Notes: generated by a model not told the origin, from the letters alone. Shown: positions 25,601-39,890, counted from the stretch's first letter. The stretch is DNA of 64,000 bases from Parasponia andersonii (GCA_002914805.1 JXTB01000145.1:737185-801184), one strand, 5' to 3'. Program-made: numbers and translations.

Positions 25601-27823
25601 CATTATGTAAAAACCCGGAATTTTCGAAGGTAATTTGGACATTTTACCAATTTTTCGGATATAATATTGGGAGGATTAATTTACAAAAGTTTTGTACAGA
25701 AGGACTAATTATAATTTTTAGGGGACTAGATTGATAGAGATTTAAAATTTTGGGAACTTATGTACAATTTTTGAAAAATTGTACAGCCCATCAAAACAGG
25801 CTACGTGGCATGTTCACTCATTTCTCTCTCTCTCTCTTCTCCCCCGATTTCTCTCTCTTTCTGCGTTTCTTGGCCGCGAACCACCGGAGGAGCAGCCGCG
25901 CCGCTTTGGCCATCGTCCGCCCGCGCTACTGACCGGCGAAGGTTCCCCGTGCTGTACCGAAGCTCCGCCGCCCCTCGCCAGCCGCTGCCAGTCACTAGTT
26001 CGCCATAAAACTGCTTAGACGCCATTTCGGATTTTTGGTCACCGGCGACGATTCCGGCCACCATTCGACCTCCAACCGGTCCCGTTGGATTCGTCTCGTC
26101 TCAAGGATCATTAAGGTATATATATCTCAACCCCATTTTACCCGGATTGAAAGTTGTCATTTTTGGGTATTTCGAGTTTATAGTTATTGTTTTTGATCTG
26201 GCCGTTAGATTGTGTTTTTGAGTTAATTTTTGGAATGTACTCGGAAAATAGAGAAGTTTGATATATATATATATATATATATATTGCCTAGGTTTGGTGG
26301 TCAGCATAAAAATCAAGATCAGACGGTCGAGATTTGCCTCGTTTTGCATGCCACTGGCCCGGTGTGGGACCGGACCTGAATTGGACAAGTTATATGTCTA
26401 ACCTATCTATATTTGGGTGCTAAGAATTCAGTGAAGAGGTCCGTTTATGGAATTGAAACTTCGGTGAAAAGTTGGTTTTTCGCAAGGGGACGATCGAGAG
26501 CTTAGAATTGGTTCCCAAATTTCCGAGCGATCGTTAACGATACTTTGAGAATTCAATAGCGTGGTATTGCTATTCGAGCGAGGTAGGGATTCAATTACCT
26601 GTGTTTTATATCGTTTTTGAATAAAACTTGTTTTCTGCAACATATGAGAACAAATGTGATTTTTGGTTTTCTTGAACATCTGTGATAGGAATTGGTTGTA
26701 TGAGATATATATATTGTATTGCTCTGAGAATTTTCTGAGTACACGTTATTTTGGGTATATTTAAAATAGGGCCGTTATGCTGCCCATTTTTCTATAAAGA
26801 CCTAGTATGTGGATTTTACTGAAAAACCTGAGCATGATTATTTTTACACTTCAATTCTGTATTGCACGTGTCATAGGATCATATATGAGCACCGAGTTAG
26901 CATCGTGGGTTTATAGTGTAGCGCTGCATGCCCCACCGTCGGTGAAAGTTAGTAAATTCGTGCGGGGCTTTGTTACTTCTGATTACCTCCCCATTTGGTA
27001 GGTGTAGGCAATTTGATTGCTCCTCCAGGTTTGGTAGGCGACACATGGGTGTCCCCTCCGGGTATGGGCTTAGGTATTAGGCAGGCTGTTAGGTACACTT
27101 AGTGTCATCATCCTGGGTTTCCACAGATGAGAGGACGTGAGCTCATGGGTATGAGTTGATTTGTGTCATGTGCATATGAATTGAATGATTTTGATTATAC
27201 TGCTTTGTATATATATATATATATATATATATATGGAATTCCGGTTTGGATTATATATATATATATGTATGTTTTGGACTAAACTAACTATGCAGGAATT
27301 CTCTATCACTAAAATGTTTTCGATCGAGGTAATTGTTTTTCCTACTGGGCATTTTATGCTCACCCCTTACCTTCCTCCTCAGGTGGTATTCAGTGCGATC
27401 TTGGTAATCAAGAGGAGTAAGAGGTCATCTAGATTGCAGTTCGTTTCTTAATAATGCTAGAAATTTGTTGTCGTAGTCTTTGGACTATTTGGGTTTTGTA
27501 TTAGCATTGAACCAAGATTATTGCTTTCTATTTTTTCTGCAAACTTATGTATGCCATTCTGGTATTTGACTTTTGTTGTGGATGATGGTGATGTTTAGAC
27601 TTATATTTTGATTTTGTAATTTTTAATAATTATTCAGTCTATGTTTAATGGTGTATACGAACTGTGGGAGTGGTTCACGGGATGAAATTCCGATTATTTT
27701 ATTAAAATGGGCCGTTTTCTAAAAACTAGAACTTTTGACACTTTTCAAATAAATCAAAGAATTTCTCACCTTTGTGAAATTCTCTTTTTACTACTAGCCC
27801 AGATTTTGGGTCGTGACCCATTA
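25601..27823 (+). mobile_element. Solo LTR (2.2 kb) with 5-bp target duplication CATTA
   Basis: The sequence 25606-27818 starts TGTAAAAACCC and ends GGGTCGTGACC. It is flanked on both sides by CATTA (25601-25605 and 27819-27823). The ends form an imperfect inverted repeat of the TGTNACGACCC type common to plant Ty3/Gypsy LTRs; the terminal CA seems mutated to CC. Inside are a GC-rich patch with GCCGGCGA-type repeats (about 25870-26090) and two (TA)n runs. No primer-binding site, gag or pol was found, and no second LTR is present, so this looks like a recombined solo LTR. The small open frames at 25750-26064 and 26807-27451 belong to it and are not genes. Orientation is inferred from the TG...CA polarity and is weak. 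Confidence 0.65.
27209..27235. repeat. (TA)n microsatellite inside the solo LTR
   Basis: Pure TA run. A shorter one lies at about 26260-26284 within the same LTR and another at about 27254-27266. Confidence 0.85.
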
Positions 27824-27979
27824 TGTCATTTCTCACCTTATCTGCCTTACTGAATGAGCTAGCTAAACTCATTCTGCTTCTAAGTCTTGTACTACAAATA
27901 TTTTACCTACTAATCCAGCTCTGGCAAAGATGATTATAGTATTGTATTAAAATATACAATAATAATATTATAAAAGAAG

Positions 27980-28147
27980 TAACACTACAGATACTCAAAA
28001 TATCCAAAATATACACAATAATGTGTTATTGATTTTAACCGCTCATGATTTTTAAAATAAAGCTCCAATATATACATAAGTTGCTAAAAGAACATGATAT
28101 ATTGTTGTGTATATATTTTATGTGTATTATATATCTCTAGCATTACT
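27980..28147. mobile_element. Candidate MITE with diverged terminal inverted repeats
   Basis: The left end ('gtaacactacagata', then 'aaaatatacacaataat') matches the reverse complement of the right end ('gtaatgctagagata', then 'atatacacaacaatat') over about 45 bp with several mismatches. The element is about 170 bp. No clear target-site duplication was found. Confidence 0.4.
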
Positions 28148-28149
28148 GG

Positions 28150-28895
28150 AAATTATTTCTTTCTTTTTTTTCACGAGAAGATTAGGTTGGGAGTCGTTGT
28201 GCTCCATGTTTTATTTTGGTAGTTACCTTTTAGTTTTAAATTTGTTAGCAGTTTTTTATTATTAAAATCTCCTTTCTGCCCTTATGTTTCCCTCATCTTC
28301 ATAGTGACAGAGTTTTAATTAAAGTACTTTTCGTGAAAAATTGTGAATTAATTTACTAAAAAGTTTAAATCAACTACTAATTCTTAATAAGTACTTCTAG
28401 AAACTGCTAGTTATGAAATTGCCTCTTATATTTTTCATTTTTACCCTATAAACCCAGCTTAAAGCTCTGCCCTTGGCTGCTATTTCCATAATAGTATAAA
28501 ATGCTCGTCTATATCAGTTTATTAGTCAATGTAATTTACTAAATTTTGGTAAACCCGTTTGAATAAACTGATATATTCGGATTTTATAGTAAGAACAAAG
28601 AAACACACAAAAAAATAAAATATAATATAATAGAGTGTAGAAAACGGAGTATGTCACACATTAATAAACCAACATTTCTATAAATACGTACACAAACCAC
28701 ATGATTCAATACAAGCCAAAATGATTTTATTCTCCCAGTTCTGGCAATGAGTACAGCCGAACCCGTTAATATGATTTGTACTTCTGAGTGCAAAACTTGT
28801 TAATCTATACACTTCTTGATAGGCTGGATTCTATATTGTATTTATGTTTAATTTTCTGCATTAAGCATGCATTGTTATTTTCTTGTACGAAATAT

Positions 28896-28926
<31 letters not shown>

Positions 28927-31900
28927 CAAACACCTTATGTGTTACTATTGCTCTATTTTTATTTAATTTCCAAATCATTTTTCATACGCGAATCAAAGAT
29001 TAAAGCCCGTTTGGTTAATTGGAAAATCGGAGAATTATCGGAGCCAAGTTTTCTCTTTAAGATAGTCACTCCATTATTTGGTTGGAAAAATTGTCATTCC
29101 AAAACAAAAAAACAATGGTAACTCGCCTCACAGAAATTTTCACTACCTATTAATTTGTTTGTTTAAGCTCCATACAATATTTTTTCCCCTCATCTATAGA
29201 TAATCTTCTCCACTTTTCCAACCACTGAATCAATTTGTAGAATTCAATGAAAATAATTAGTCGAGAATTGGCTGTAAAAATCCACTGGATTTTTATCCAA
29301 AAACATGAAGAGGAAGGACAGAGAAAATTTCGATAAGTAACATAACCAAAATTGGGGGGAAAAAAGTGCATAAATACCCTTTTTAAAGCATATTTACATA
29401 AATACCCTTATTTTATTTTAGTAGATTTATAACCCTTTTATACTCTTTTTAGTACGATATACATATATATTGTAACTGTATACCACGCGTAATTATACAC
29501 ATAAAATGTATATCCAAAAATATTTATGAAACTATTAAAATGAAAATACACGTATTGGTGAAATATAAAGCAAAAAATCGAGTATACAGAGCCTAACTTT
29601 CACAAATATATATACATGTATCTAAATCAAAAGAGGTGGCAGATTTACAATTTTTTTTTCTTTGCCCGTTTGATCACATTATGTAAAATTTGAAACATGA
29701 CAAGATCTCACAAAGGTCTATAAAACAAGAGTTTTGCTCTATTGTCTAAATAGCTAATAATGTGGAGAACGGAAACTAAAACTAAATTAAGATAACTTTG
29801 TTTCAATTGAATTTTCTTTAGAAAGAAGCACTAGAAGAAGGCAACAAAAATGTACTTAAAACTATATATCAATCTTAATAAAAATAGCTAGATTTAAATA
29901 GTAAAAGAAAAGGACAATCAACCAACCAAAAAACTTATTTTAGTAAATCAAAACAAGCCATCTGCATCTTGACCATGTTTATTATAAAACTTTAGAACCC
30001 AAAATTTGTGAGTTCTAATCCCCTAGATCCAATAGATAAGAGGCCATATTTTCCCATTCAAACTTGGTTTTTTTTTTTTTTTAAAAAAAAAAAGAAAAAC
30101 TAAAATAAAATAAAAGGGAAAAGAACAAAGCTTAGTGGAGAAAATAGTGTGTATAATAAGGAATAATCATGTCATGTTTTTGCTCTCTCTCTCTCCAGTG
30201 TGTCAGTGGTTACATTGAAATTTTTAAGGACGGTTGAACTAGTGGTCCATTCCAAAAATAACTCATTTGCTAGCTGCAAAACCCCAAAATGTTATATCTC
30301 CCAACCGCCCACCAAAGGTGTTTGACAAAATACATGGCTCCCAATTGAAGTGGGGAGAGTGCCTATTGGCGTCATTATTAATAATCAATTCATAAACATT
30401 AATATTGATTCAAGCAACAACAAAACCAAAAAAAGAACCATAAACTTTATATCCCACAAGAATGGAGAGAAGGGAAAAATAGTACTATTCCATTACGCGG
30501 CGGCCTTGGAGAAGTGCCCTACAGCAATAAGACACACCTAACTCCCTCATAGGCAATATAGCTCACAAGCAAAGAAAGAATGAGAAAGAAAAACGGTCCT
30601 TTTTGATCAATTATTATTTTGTTAATTCAATTAGTTGAGTTGTTTCCCATTTATGTTCCTTGAAATTACTACACAACAATTTTCTTTTCTCTTTGACAAT
30701 AAGTTTTCTTAAGAGAGCTAGCTTTATTGCATGCATGGCCCATTACCAACCTAATGATCTCCATCCTCTCACTCTAGGCTCTACAAATATAACGTAAGTG
30801 TGACATCATCTTTGCGCTTTAAAGGTTGACCTAAGAATGTCATTTCTTGGAAATTTTGTGGACTATTTCCTTGTAAGTACTCTTTTAGGTTTCTTCATTC
30901 ATATTTCGTAGTAAGATTTTGCTAGCTACAAATGCGTGTAACATCAAAGTTATTCAAAATGTATGGTGGGCTGTTTCTGTGGATCCGGCCAACTGTTGGG
31001 ACTCACATGATAAACGGTGCTAATTAATTGCAACACATCTGTTTCAAATATCAACAAAGTTTTATATGGCAATATATTCTTTCAATGTGCATTATTAGTA
31101 TGATTTTTTTTTCTTGTCTTTTATTATTATCTTGAGAAGGTTATGTAGGAGTTTTCTATTATTAAATTTGATTCAAATTTTACATATAAAGGGGGGAAAC
31201 GGCGGTTGGATATATAGCCTAGTAACTTAGCTAGTTACAAGAGGATCCTAAAAAAAAAAAAGAAAAGAAAAAATAGAAAAACGGATACTTTAAAATTGTT
31301 GCTGTAATGAGTGATAGAATAGGATCATGAGTGTCCCATAATTTGCAACTTATAAAATTTTTCATCTCAAAAATTTCTTCAATGGTAACTTAGTTTTTCT
31401 TCTCATATATTCATAACAATGACCCCTATAATTATGCATGACTGTACTTATCCCTAGCCATTGTGTTGTCTCAATATTGTGACTTTCTTTTCGAAACAAT
31501 AACTCATTATAACTAGTGACTAGATATGAGAAAAAGGGGAAGCATATGGTTCTATTTTTCTTTTTTCCTTTCAGTTTTATATGCTACATGCAGCTTATAA
31601 CAGCCATTTAAGAAGTCTTTATCACTACTCTTTATAATATCTGTTCTTAATCTAAGTCCCAGCTCTTATAAGGCCACAAAAGAGTCTCATATGCTTTTTG
31701 GTCAAGGCTTGCAACATTCCAAAACACATTTAGCTAGCTTGAAATCAATTGGAATAAAGGTGAAGGATAAGGTTTGAATGATGAGTTTAGAACAAGGGTC
31801 TTTTTACCAGAATCTGAAATTTACTGGTTGGAAGCATCTTGAAAAGGCAAATTGTGGAATAACCACTAATTAAAAAAATAAAGTAAATGACTTTGAGTTA

Positions 31901-32490
31901 GAATTACGTGTCATTTGGGCAGACGGTACTTTTTTGCCAACATTAATTTTTGGTTTTATGTTCCATGGATTGTGTATCCATACATGGTGAAGTCTTATCA
32001 TTTAAGGTGAAGGAAATCAAAAGGAGGCGAAAAAATAAATAAATAAAAATAAAAGAGAGAATAAACTTATGAGCATATCATTACAAATAATATCCAACAA
32101 CATGCCCCATGGGGTGTGGGACAATTGAGGACCTAGCTAACTGGGAATTCTATTCCTCACACAATTAAGTCCCTCCAACTTTTCTAACCATTAATAAACT
32201 TAGCTGAAATTAGTAATTTAAAGAAAGAAAAAAAGTAAATAAAAAATTGAAAATAATAATAATAATAATAATAAAAAGAAAGACGCTTAGAAAAAAAAAA
32301 AGAAAGAAAGGTATAGGCCGTAAAACTTTTTAATGTCTCTATTTGAGTATAATAATATTGTCATCACATTTTTGTCTTATTTAATTATTTCAAGTGATTT
32401 GTGAATCCATATATAAATCCCTTTTTGTTAATTTGGAAAAAAAAAAATCTGACTCCAAGACACTTATTTAGAAAGCTAATGCAGCATAAG
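28150..32490. other. Gene-free interval with low-complexity DNA
   Basis: Contains a (TA)n run at about 28896-28918, a (CT)n patch at about 30183-30196 and poly-A/poly-T runs. The 29380-29600 part resembles the 5.7-6.0 kb AT-rich repeat. No tRNA, known miRNA sequence or coding exon was recognised. Confidence 0.5.
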
Positions 32491-32493
32491 GTT

Positions 32494-32551
32494 AAACTTA
32501 TAACAGCTACTAATTGGGTGCCAAACTTATAACAGCTACTAATTGGGTGCC
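32494..32551. repeat. 29-bp perfect tandem duplication
   Basis: The unit AAACTTATAACAGCTACTAA... starts at 32494 and is repeated exactly from 32523. A simple recent slippage duplication in non-coding DNA. Confidence 0.85.
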
Positions 32552-32952
32552 TTCTTATAATGGCTTTCTATTGCTACAAGTACAACAAATGGAAGGAAAC
32601 AAAAAGGAAGGAGATAATGAAAGACAAAGACCCAATTGGGAATATGTTTGTTTAATACTAATAATTTATTCACTTTGATAGAGTACTATATATACCACGA
32701 AGCTACACGTTGGATATAGATAAAATTAATAATTTGCCAGTAACCCGGAACATATAATCATGCATGCACAATCCCAATTAAAAAACAAAAAACAAAGACG
32801 GGTAGTGAAAAATTCTTTAAAAACTTTTATCAATATACAATTATGAACTGGTGACTAGGTCCAATTTGGTTTTGTAGTCTAAAGACCCCAGGCATTAATG
32901 TCAAAGTTTTTATAATATGATCTTATCCATTTCTTAAAGAAAAGTAACATAT

Positions 32953-32956
<4 letters not shown>

Positions 32957-33006
<50 letters not shown>
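32957..33006. repeat. Long (TA)n microsatellite
   Basis: About 50 bp of pure TA, the longest in the window. Similar tracts follow at about 34409-34449 and 35266-35298. Between them, and up to about 38080, I see no gene. The C-rich stretch at about 37540-37690 looks promoter-like, but no coding region follows. Confidence 0.9.
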
Positions 33007-33010
<4 letters not shown>

Positions 33011-34405
33011 TTTAAAAGTAAATATGTTTATATTTTATAATAAAAACAAACTGAGTAAAGAATGGTCATATTAAATATCTTAGGTGAATACATAGTAAGA
33101 CATTTTAACTCTTTGTCCATGATATTACGTTCGAGTCCTCGATCGTACAATGATCAGGCTAATTATGTGATTTTAATAAATTATATAATATGCACTATTC
33201 AAGAGTACTAGTTTAATAGTATTTTTGGACAGAGCCAGTGAGCAAAATTAGATGTAATGGAAGGTCGAAAAATCAAAATGGAGTGATGGATTAATGGCAA
33301 AAGTCATGGTCGATCTCTCTCTAGCTCCATTTGCATTTAGACAAATTAGTCTTGAAAAAGTTTGAGAAGGAACTTGACTCTAACTAAAGCTAGCTAAAGC
33401 TAATTATAGACTGGCCCACCCCATTTTGGAGATCGAAATTTACCAAATAGCTTGCTTGCCAAAACTAGAAAAAACAAACAATAAAAGTACAAAAACCCCA
33501 CAAAGAAACCCAATGCCCCCAACCTCCAACATGCTCTCTATATACCTTTCTGTAAATTAACTCCATCCTCTCACTTTGTCTGCGCAAATCTAAGCCCAAC
33601 CAAATGCATTATTAATGAGCTCCATGCTCCGCCATTGTATGTTTTGTATAGATATAGAATATATTTTATATATATATATAAAGTGATAGAATCCATGAAA
33701 TATACTGTTTCATAATTACGAGTCTCCCAAATGCCTAGACGTCACAATGCTCAATTTTTTTAAGCTTCATAATAAGTTCAAAATGTAATCCTGACTCAAA
33801 TTGTCGTACGTACATATTTACCTTTGGTAAATCAGGTTTTAGTGTCATGATATGTGCCTTGAAGACGAAAATCACTTTCCATGTATATAACTAATGTAGA
33901 TATATAAATTTTGTTAGAGAATTTGTTGCTTTTGAGAATAATGTGCTGAAGAATTAAAAGTGCATAGCTATACGTAAATATATAAATATATTTATTGTCC
34001 AATATATATATAAATATATTAAACAGAAGCAATATTGTCTCGATCAAAATATAAACGGTGGGTGTAGTGTCAATAGTGGTGGGTATGAATTATAATTAAT
34101 TGACCCTACGAGGTCATCTCATAGGTAAGATATTCTCTATATCTTTTGATGTTTGATATCAAATATCCACTTATAAAAATAAAAAGAAAAGAGCTGGTGT
34201 TACTGATTTGTAACTTATATTAGTTTTAGAGAAACAGTCACAAGGTGTACTTTAATTTCATCAATTAGTAAATCGTGTAATATTTTGCGGTTGCTTAGCA
34301 TAATTGGCGGTAACCACACTTACTTTTAGTATTGATATTTGAGATTAGAATACTCACCATTCATTAAAATAAAATTTTTTGCAAATATTTCTAAATATAT
34401 TATGC

Positions 34406-34451
<46 letters not shown>

Positions 34452-35262
34452 AGTAGCAATTGGTTTGATTAATACAAGCAATTTTTTTTTTCTCCACTGG
34501 TTCAGAGGATATACACCCTTACAAAAAGAAAAGGTAAATTTATGCTCTATAATCACGGGAAATGTTTCATTATAATTTAGTATGGTGACCAAGAATTTAC
34601 CAAATTAGAATATAGTTTTATCGTACGTAGAATTGATAAGAGAAGAAAATCCATAGTAGTTTAAAAAATAATGGAGGGAGTTTGTTGATGCAAGAAGGAA
34701 ATCTTATATCTGATACAACTTATAATAAAATATCATGTAATATCAGATTTCTTTAGATTTTTGTATGCTTTTTATTCCCATTATATGATTTTTGATAATA
34801 ACTTTAGAAGTGCACTTTATCAGCAATTTTTCCTTAGAACAGAAGCCCTATATACGAATTAAAACTAGATGGGTTATAATTTGTCAATATTAAAAGTTTT
34901 CCCATCAATATTAATGAGGTTTTGCTTTGTCAAATATAAAAACATGTCTATTTATTAGTGAGGTTTGGCTTTAGGGGCTTTGACAGGATCTGGACTTTTG
35001 AAGCCATGCCAGCAAAACCTGTTCCTCAAGCTAAATGCCATCTTATCATATTTCAAACATACGTGTGTTCATTATTCTTAAAAAAAAAAAAAAAAAAACA
35101 TACGTGTGTTCATCTTGTAGGTTATAACTAGCCGTTGATTGCCTTTATAAAGTGGTCATAAATTTAAATATGAAGGAAAAAAAGTGAATACGTCCCAAAA
35201 TTTGGATTCAAATATGGAGCTGTTCAAATTAAAGTGAGACACTTAAAGAGTCAAATATTGAA

Positions 35263-35300
<38 letters not shown>

Positions 35301-38080
35301 TGGCAATAAAAGATATAAAAAAGAAGATTCTAAATAGAAAGAAAAAGAAAGAAAAAAAGTCAGATGTCTTAATGATTTGCTATTAATTTGGGGGATGGAA
35401 AAATTATTGTATGTTCACACGATTCAATGTCACATGGAGAGCGTCAGAACTACATCATACATTAATATATACGGTTTAACTAAAATCATTAATGATTAAT
35501 TTGTCTATAACATGACCTTTTCTTTTTCTTTTCTTCTATTTTTCTATGTGTGTGTTTGTAAACTTGGGGAATTTCATGAAAATTATTGTTAAGGAAAACA
35601 ACTAAATAAGAAGACCGATCTTTGAATTTTAATTAGTTGAATTTAAATCCAACAACTTTAATTGCTTTCGCATTATATAAGATAAGCCCGGAAATTCAAG
35701 GCGACCATTCTATGGATGTCTTTATTTTTTTTTTTCCTCCCCTCTTGTCTTTTTCTAGAACTTCGAAAACCAGGCCTTTTTATTATTATTTCTTAAAAAA
35801 ATTTCTCTTGGAAAACTTCAATTCTTGTTTAACAAACATAAATCATATTTTTTTTTGTAAATATTTTTTTTCTTGAAAACAGAATGTCATAAAATCTGTA
35901 TCATCAAGGTTTATGAGGTTACTAAACTTACTTGTCTTGTCTAAATCAAAGCTATACAGTACTAGTTCACGGACGTAGTTACTTTTACTATAGGAAAATT
36001 AACAAGTGCGTTCCAAGATAGTAAATTGCATAGTGAATATCAGCCAATTGAAGCACGTGTTATAACATGTTTAGCCTAATTATATTTCTTCTACAAAAGT
36101 CATTATTTTTATTCAATAGAAGGTTTTTTTTTTTTTTTTTTGAGGTCTATTAATTATAAGCTATAAGGATTGTTGGATATTTGAAAGTTTTCAAGTGAGG
36201 TATGAACCGCGCGTACGTCATATTACAGCAATTATTTGAATTCTTATTAATTAGTTTTTGTAATACGAAATATCCAATACCTACTCTTGTGATAATGTAT
36301 TTAAACAAAATATAATATATAAAAATTCATCAAATCCAAAATAATAAGATGCATGTTTAACAGTGAAAAGAGATGGGGGAAAAATGAAAATAAAAAAGAA
36401 TATGCTAAAAGTTTAACAGTTGAAAGACACATACAACCATTCTGAAGTGTTATAATATTAAATGTGAGCCATCACATATGCATTTTTTTATTTTATTTGA
36501 GGGATTCTATAAAATCACAAATTCAACCATTTACTATTTATAGGTGTTACATGCCACAAAAATTACTTCCAAAAGAATTATAAGAATTATAAGTAATCTA
36601 TTTAAAATTAGTAGGAAAATGATTTCAAACAAAAAAAGGTATGAAATTAAAAAATTCAAATCACTAGATAACATAGTTTTTTCTTTTGTTATTTAAAAAA
36701 TAAAAGTAAGAGATTCTATTTTAATATTACATTCAAACATTTACTATTTGTAGGGTACACAAAAACCTTGATTCATTAACTTCAAATTAGGAGGAAAACA
36801 TAACATTCAACATTCACCATAGCTAGATATGTTAAATAAGAAGAAGAATAAGCACAGCGCATATTGCAAATAAAAAAACAAACCATACTTTTAACCAGAA
36901 TATGATAATTGAGAAACTACAACGGGTGTCTTTTGTCTTTTTACACGAATAGATTATTTTCTTTGTAGAGAAGCAAAAAAAAATCTGGAAATATAGGGGA
37001 ACTTTTTGATACGTGCACAAAAGTGACAAAAGTAGGTTTATAAAACATTGAAGGAGCTTAATTAAGTAATCAACTTAACTTATTATTCGATTTATAGAAA
37101 TAAATATCTTGAAAGAAAAATACTAAAAACAATCACTATCGAAACGATCAATCAATTTAAACCATTAAATAGTGTTAGATCTCACAAAATAAAGGATTCA
37201 CATTCACTCTCATTGATGGAAAACACTTGAGAACCAAAATCTAGTGGTTTCAAACTTGAAACGGACAGAAAAGAAAAGAAAAGAAGAGGGTACATCCAAA
37301 AGAGGAATTTTATTTTAAAGAAAGGACATTTGACCGTACTGAAACCAATTCTCTAGGGAACACCCCTCCAAAAGTATTATTATTAGTTAGTATCCCTTAA
37401 TTTTGCGGGTTTAGGGTACCCTTTTTTTTCAGAGTCCATTTTGACATGACCAATTCTTAGTTTCTCATGGTGACGGTGGCTGGCCGTTATTAAACAATTC
37501 AGAAAGAAAGATCTGGTCATCAGAAGTGGGTCCCATACCGTTTAAACCCCTCTCCAAAAATTGGGCCCCACTTCACCCCCTTACCCCACAGCTCGGATTG
37601 TCCTTTTTCTCCTGCCTCCACAGTCCACAATCCAACCCAACCCCCCCTCCCCATTTAAGGCTGTCTTCCTACTTTCTAAGGCCCTTCCCTCCCACCATTA
37701 ATTGCCTACACCATAAATTTGAATTTTTTTTTTCTTTTAACTAGAAGGTCTTTGCAGAACTTGGTGGAAAGTGTTTATAAATAATGTTTTTTTTTTTAAA
37801 ATTAATTAATAAAAAATCACACCGGAAACTCCAATTTAATTATTTAAATACTCAGATTTTTATTTTTTCGGTGAGAGATAAGTATCCGGAATTACCAAGT
37901 ATGTGTGATTACTTCTAGACAAAAGTGTACGACCAATAGTTTTTTTTTTGCTAAATGTTTTTTTTTGGGTATATAGTATTGTTTGTTTTATAATAAAATA
38001 GACATTTTAAATTCGCTATCAAAGTGTACCAACAACCAAAAAAAAAAAAGGTTTCCCTCTATTAAGATGTGCCATATCAT

Positions 38081-38326
38081 ATGTAGCATATAATGTCAAT
38101 GATAATCATATAAATTCCAAGTAATTTTGTACATAGTTTTAGTGTAAAAAATCAATGTCCTATTTTTTTTTCTTCACAGAATTCCTTTCTGAAGGTAAAA
38201 TTTATGTAGCATATAATGTCAATGATAATCATATAAATGGCAAGCAATTTTGTACATAGTTTTAGTGTAAAAAATCAATGTCCTATTTTTTTTTCTTCAC
38301 AGAATTCCTTTCTAAAGGTAAAATTT
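38081..38326. repeat. 123-bp tandem duplication
   Basis: The unit beginning ATGTAGCATATAATGTCAAT at 38081 is repeated from 38204 with few differences. The last part of the unit ('tcctttctaaaggtaaaattt') is repeated a third time at about 38335-38357. The duplication is non-coding and probably recent. Confidence 0.85.
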
Positions 38327-38779
38327 AATCCACTTCCTTTCTAAAGGTAAAATTTAATCCACCACACATATATTTAAAGAAAAGAAAAAGAAAGGGAATT
38401 TGTAATGTCTTTTGCAGAATGGAAGCTTATTGGTTCAAAATCAAAAAAGAGAAGAGAAGCTTATAAATGCCAACCGCCCGTACTAATCGAGCACTGACTC
38501 ACTTTCCCAATCAAAGACCCACCATCCATTACCACAGTTTATTGTCAACAGAACTAACGGTCATGATGACATCTTTGACTGTACTCGTGTATCCATTTTC
38601 TCCGTACGATCAAATTATCAACTACCTTAAAGCCATTACCCTACTCCCTAATTATATGTTAATGCATGTGTGAAAAGAATTAGAAAGGGAGCCGTAATAA
38701 TAATAGTAAAAAATATAGCTATAATAATAATAGTGAAAAAGAACCGTCATAATAGTAATAGTCAAAGTTAGTCTTCTCA

Positions 38780-39890
38780 CTATCTTTCAAGATTTATAAA
38801 TAGAGGTTTCATTTCTCCTTTCTCTTCATCCCAAAACTTATAAACATTTCAAGTTCTCTCTTATAATTAAATTCTTCATTTTCTCTTTTCAAAGAGAGTA
38901 AAGTTTCTTTATGAAATAAAAGGTTTCAAAGAGTGCCGCTGTAATGTGTGAGTGAGAGAATAATTATGAGAAAGTACTTGGGTGTATTGGGATCATTGAG
39001 TAGAAAAGAGAGAAATCTATGTAATTGTAGAAACTTTTCATATAGTGAAATTCTTTTATAAGAGACAGTGGTTTTTTTCTTAATTTGAGAATTTTCTACT
39101 TAAATTCTTAAATTCTTATGTTGTGAGATTGATTTCTATTCCATGTTATTATTTCTCTATTATTCTGACATTTCTTTTAAGTAAGATCCTAGGAACATCA
39201 AATCGAGGTCAGTCAGATTCCCAACAAATAGTATTAGAGTAGAGTCCTTTGGTACACTATAGCTGATATTAGTCTAAGGAATTTTGTGTAAGGAGGCTGT
39301 GTTCAAGTGGGAGTATTTGAACTCTTTAAACTTTATTAGAAAACTTCTTAGCAGAATTTCAAGTTAGAAGTGCGAAACGAGATGTCAAGAAACAAAATTT
39401 CAATTTCAGTTAGAGCTGATATAGAGAAATTTGATGAGAACATCAATTTTAGCTTGTGGAAAAAACAGATCAAAGATTTATTGATTCAATCTAGATTGCA
39501 CGAGATTTTAAAAGGCAGAGAGGCTTATAAGGGCAAAGATTCTGAGAAATCCAGTATAAGCAATGAAGACTGGGATGATCTAAATGAGAGAGCTGCAAGT
39601 GCAATACGTATGTGTTTGGCCAAAAATGTCCTTGCAAATGTGGTTAGAATAATGGCAGCCAAGGATCTTTATAGAAAGCTTGAAGAATTATATCAGATGA
39701 AAGGTATCTCAAATCGAGTATATCTAAAGGAGCATTTTCAATTTTTGATCATCTAAGTGTCTTGAATGGTATCATTTTTGAACTGGAAGCTATCAGAGTG
39801 AAGATTGAAGATGAAGATAAAGTATTGTGATTCATCTGGTCTCTTCTACTTTCCTATGAGCATGTAAAACCTATTTGGGTGTATGGGAAT
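38780..39890 (+). mobile_element. 5' fragment of a Copia retrotransposon (partial LTR, primer site, gag start)
   Basis: A TATA-like 'tttataaatagagg' near 38793 is followed by a leader-like region. An LTR 3' end, GATTCCCAACA, finishes at about 39226. Next comes 'aatagtattagagt', a degraded form of the TGGTATCAGAG primer site complementary to initiator methionine tRNA. A gag frame follows at 39370-39756. It has the Copia gag N-terminal pattern: FDENINFSLWKKQIKDLL near residues 21-38, then DLNERAASAIRMCL and a VYLKEHF motif. The frame stops at 39756 and similar sequence runs on out of frame to about 39895, where homology ends. No protease, integrase or RT follows, and no upstream LTR start matching TGTTGGGAATC was seen, so it is a dead fragment. 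Confidence 0.7.

Noticed and set aside
25750..26064. Several overlapping frames in a GC-rich patch
   Set aside because: They fall inside the solo LTR and encode only low-complexity Ser/Arg/Pro sequence.
29003..29370. A 'gcccgtttggttaattgg' start suggesting a MITE or hAT-like element
   Set aside because: The matching inverted end is too weak to define an element.
33110..33160. GTTCGAGTCC, similar to a tRNA B-box
   Set aside because: No acceptor stem, D-arm or anticodon arm can be drawn around it; at most a SINE remnant.
37526..37744. 72-codon Pro/Ser-rich frame
   Set aside because: C-rich promoter-like DNA; no signal peptide, motif or downstream exon.
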